6,284 bases of DNA from an uncultured Collinsella sp. (GTDB taxonomy: Bacteria > Actinomycetota > Coriobacteriia > Coriobacteriales > Coriobacteriaceae), in assembly GCA_900550965.1 (NCBI GenBank), contig URUC01000102.1, positions 1 through 6,284 of the forward strand, written 5' to 3'. The notes under the pieces are model-generated. The model made no database searches and was not told the origin of the DNA. It was given only the letters and a program-made list of their open reading frames with translations. Positions 4,823 through 6,284 of this stretch are shown one piece after another (positions within the stretch are counted from its first letter, which is position 1; each line of letters starts with the position of its first letter). Made by a program: the position numbers and the translations under genes.

Positions 4823-6088
4823 TTAGGCGACGGTACGAAGAATCTGGCAGCGCACATTCTGAGAACCGCCAAAACCGCGCAGGAAGGCCGTCTCAGGAAT
4901 CTTCTTCATCTGGGTTGCACCGGCGACGCCGCGCATCTGCTTGACGGCCTCGACGATATCGGCGATACCGGATGCGCCATGAGCGTGGCCGAAGTTGCAA
5001 CGGCCACCGTGCGGGTTGATGGGCTTATCGCCGTCAAAAGCGGTGCGGCCATCGATCGCATACTTCCAAGCCTCGCCGCGCGGAATATAGCCGCACTCCT
5101 CGGCCGAGACGATCTCGGAAGCCAGGAAGAAGTCATTGCACATAAACAGGTCGATCTCATCGGGGCTCACGCCGGTAAGGTCGTAGACCTGCTTGGCAGC
5201 AAACTCGGTAGCCCAGTGCTCGTTGTGAAGCAGGCCGGCTTCGACGGCAGAGGCGCCCGTACCCAGCACCTCAATAGGCGCATACGGCATGCCCATGGCT
5301 TTGGCCTTCTCCGTGGGCATCACGACAACAGCGGCGGCACCGTCGCACTTCTTCTCAAAGCCGGTAACGCGCAGGTACTGCGTAACGCGCGGGTTGTACA
5401 TGCTCTTGAGATACTCGTCGGCGGTATCGAACCCAGCTGCCTTCGCATCCTCCTCGACCGTGGTCTCATACCACGCAAGGGGATTCAGGACGGCACCGCG
5501 GCGAAGGCTCTTGGTAAGGCCGTTCAGGGCGTCATCGATCTGATCGGCGGTAAGGTCGTACTGCATCGAATACTCGTTGATCCAGTTGTCGAACGACACG
5601 CCAAAGGCGCCATCGAGCGGGCGACCATACGCGCGGTCATAGATCTTATCGAGCGAGGGAATCATGACATCGAGCGTAAAGTCCTGGCGAATATGCGAGG
5701 GCATGTGCTCAACGGGAAGGGTCGAAGCCAAATCGCAGGCACCCGTAAGGACAACATCGTAGGCACCGGAGGCGACTGCCATCACGGCCTGCTCAAGGGC
5801 GACGTAGCCCGTGCAGCAAGCCTCGGAATGATGGACGGAACCCTTGGCACGAACGCCAAACCAATCGGCAACCTGCATGTTGGGGGTAATGCAATCGCCA
5901 ACGAGATACGGATTGGCGCTGCCGTGATAGAAAAAGTCGATATCGCGGGGCTCAAGACCGGCATCGGCAATTGCCTCGAGGGCCGCATAGCCAAACGCCT
6001 CGCCCTCGCCAATACCCTGGGTCTCGGGATGCTCCTCAAAATCCTTGAACGGGGTGCAGCCTACGCCTACAATCGAGACGCTGCGCAT
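4823..6088 (-). CDS. Thiolase-superfamily protein (SCP-x/acetyl-CoA acetyltransferase-like)
   Basis: This is a 421-residue thiolase-fold enzyme, of the kind that forms or cleaves a carbon-carbon bond next to a thioester. The start MRSVSIVGVGCTPF is typical of SCP-x thiolases. HHSEACCTGYVALEQAV (86-102) holds the nucleophile, most likely Cys91. GAYDVVLTGACD, CDGAAAVVV (248-256) and NPHGGRCNFGHAHGASG (358-374, His368) follow in the normal order. Two catalytic blocks are unusual. The SCP-type HDCF position reads NDFF (318-321). The C-terminal CxG or HNxG block reads FLRGFGGSQ, with neither Cys nor His visible. Thus Cys, His and Asn remain, while the usual acid/base residue appears missing. The next gene encodes a DUF35 partner, as is common for this subfamily. 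The frame is open to a GTG at 6109, but the ATG at 6088 has GGAAAG upstream and fits the family N-terminus. Alternatives are a degradative 3-ketoacyl thiolase or a ketosynthase-like or acyltransferase enzyme. Confidence 0.88.
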   Translation of the reverse strand: MRSVSIVGVGCTPFKDFEEHPETQGIGEGEAFGYAALEAIADAGLEPRDIDFFYHGSANPYLVGDCITPNMQVADWFGVRAKGSVHHSEACCTGYVALEQAVMAVASGAYDVVLTGACDLASTLPVEHMPSHIRQDFTLDVMIPSLDKIYDRAYGRPLDGAFGVSFDNWINEYSMQYDLTADQIDDALNGLTKSLRRGAVLNPLAWYETTVEEDAKAAGFDTADEYLKSMYNPRVTQYLRVTGFEKKCDGAAAVVVMPTEKAKAMGMPYAPIEVLGTGASAVEAGLLHNEHWATEFAAKQVYDLTGVSPDEIDLFMCNDFFLASEIVSAEECGYIPRGEAWKYAIDGRTAFDGDKPINPHGGRCNFGHAHGASGIADIVEAVKQMRGVAGATQMKKIPETAFLRGFGGSQNVRCQILRTVA

Positions 6089-6091
6089 GTT

Positions 6092-6097
6092 CTTTCC
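6092..6097 (-). promoter_or_regulatory. Ribosome-binding site deciding the thiolase start
   Basis: GGAAAG on the minus strand ends 3 bases before the ATG at 6088. The competing GTG at 6109 has only AGGA 11 bases away, too far to be good. Confidence 0.5.
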
Positions 6098-6115
6098 GAG
6101 CGTAACCACTGAATA

Positions 6116-6134
6116 TCACATCCTAATCATGTGA
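6116..6134. promoter_or_regulatory. Candidate operator: TCACAT-N7-ATGTGA inverted repeat
   Basis: Perfect 6-bp half-sites are separated by 7 bases, lying 28-46 bases upstream of the thiolase ATG. The position suits either a repressor site over the promoter/leader region or a small hairpin in the transcript leader. The half-sites are in the opposite orientation to the classical CRP palindrome, so I do not assign it to CRP. No convincing -35/-10 pair is visible beside it. Confidence 0.35.
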
Positions 6135-6161
6135 AGGTGTACGAAATGATGGCGCAGTCCG

Positions 6162-6199
6162 GCCGCGAGCGAAGGTGAGAGAGCGCTCGCGGCTTTTCT
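6162..6199 (+). terminator. Rho-independent terminator pointing in the + direction
   Basis: A 10-bp perfect stem (6162-6171 with 6184-6193) closes a 12-base purine-rich loop and is followed directly by TTTTCT on the + strand. On the minus strand the stem is followed by CGGACTG with no T-run. No + strand gene precedes it in the window, so its transcript is unexplained. It may be an attenuator in the leader of a divergent gene to the right, an end for antisense transcription out of the operon, or a stable leader structure for the minus operon. Confidence 0.55.
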
Positions 6200-6212
6200 G
6201 TGCCGTCACACG

Positions 6213-6240
6213 TTGAACTACTGCAGTGGTTCTTTTGAAC
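6213..6240. promoter_or_regulatory. Candidate regulator-binding site: imperfect palindrome plus TTGAAC repeats
   Basis: GAACTACTGCAGTGGTTC (6215-6232) is an 18-bp dyad centred on CTGCAG, with one mismatched pair in nine. TTGAAC also occurs twice in direct orientation, at 6213-6218 and 6235-6240, 22 bases apart (about two helical turns). GTTC-TTTT-GAAC (6229-6240) is a further small dyad. Such clustered symmetry upstream of an operon suggests an operator. The regulator is not in the window. Confidence 0.35.
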
Positions 6241-6284
6241 GTAGCTTTAGTTTATGAGGGGTTAAACGAGACACGTGAGACAAA

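Noticed and set aside
1883..6088. Classical butyrate-synthesis operon (thiolase to Ptb-Buk)
   Set aside because: There is no hydroxybutyryl-CoA dehydrogenase, crotonase, butyryl-CoA dehydrogenase or Etf gene. The thiolase is of the SCP-x/DUF35 type and an ACP is present.
6089..6109. GTG start at 6109 for the thiolase
   Set aside because: Its ribosome-binding site is poorly spaced. The seven extra residues precede the standard family N-terminus, which begins at the ATG at 6088.
4979..6112. Long open + strand frame (377 codons) opposite the thiolase gene
   Set aside because: It lies wholly antisense to a gene with clear thiolase motifs. Its translation shows no recognisable family features and looks like the complement of a high-GC coding region.
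6272..6277. CACGTG palindrome flanked by two GAGAC repeats
   Set aside because: A 6-bp palindrome and 5-bp repeats are expected by chance in GC-rich DNA. There is nothing further to support a regulatory role.
6110..6284. Sigma-70-type promoter for the main operon
   Set aside because: I looked for -35/-10 pairs on the minus strand, for example TTTAAC with TACGTT and TTCACA with TATTCA. None combined good boxes with a 16-18 base spacer, so I did not call one.

Overview
The window carries a single run of seven minus-strand genes, read from right to left, with a short upstream region at the right edge (about 6110-6284). Base composition is fairly high in G+C (impression only, not counted). The genes are tightly packed, most have good Shine-Dalgarno sites, and the enzymes are typical of anaerobic fermentation. 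This suggests an anaerobic high-GC Gram-positive, and a Coriobacteriia such as Collinsella or Olsenella would fit. That placement is inference: the window contains no phylogenetic marker.

In order of transcription the genes are: a thiolase-superfamily protein of the SCP-x type (4823-6088), a zinc-ribbon/OB-fold DUF35 partner (4362-4784), a free-standing acyl carrier protein (4012-4245), a divergent phosphate acetyl/butyryltransferase (2999-4006), a butyrate-kinase-type acyl kinase (1883-2995), a 12-helix MFS transporter (610-1809) and an unrecognised four-helix membrane protein (42-509). The ACP, phosphotransacylase and kinase genes are separated by only 5 and 3 bases, with ribosome-binding sites inside the preceding coding sequence, so they look translationally coupled. 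A strong hairpin separates thiolase-DUF35 from the ACP group. A rho-independent terminator lies between the transporter and the last membrane protein.

A reading that fits all the genes is a carbon-carbon bond-forming or -cleaving step (thiolase plus DUF35) on a thioester, with an acyl group carried on CoA or the ACP. The phosphotransacylase would turn the acyl thioester into an acyl phosphate, and the kinase would turn that into a free acid plus ATP. The MFS protein would move the acid or its precursor across the membrane. The reverse direction, uptake and activation of an acid followed by condensation, is equally allowed. The substrate cannot be deduced.

The unusual points are the ACP inside an acyl-phosphate module and the altered catalytic motifs in the thiolase (Asn in place of the SCP-type His, and no visible CxG cysteine). 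The phosphotransacylase and kinase also have altered motifs. The most interesting hypothesis is that the phosphotransacylase takes its acyl group from the ACP, as PlsX does, rather than from CoA. Nothing here resembles a CRISPR array, a tRNA or rRNA gene, a transposon or a phage.
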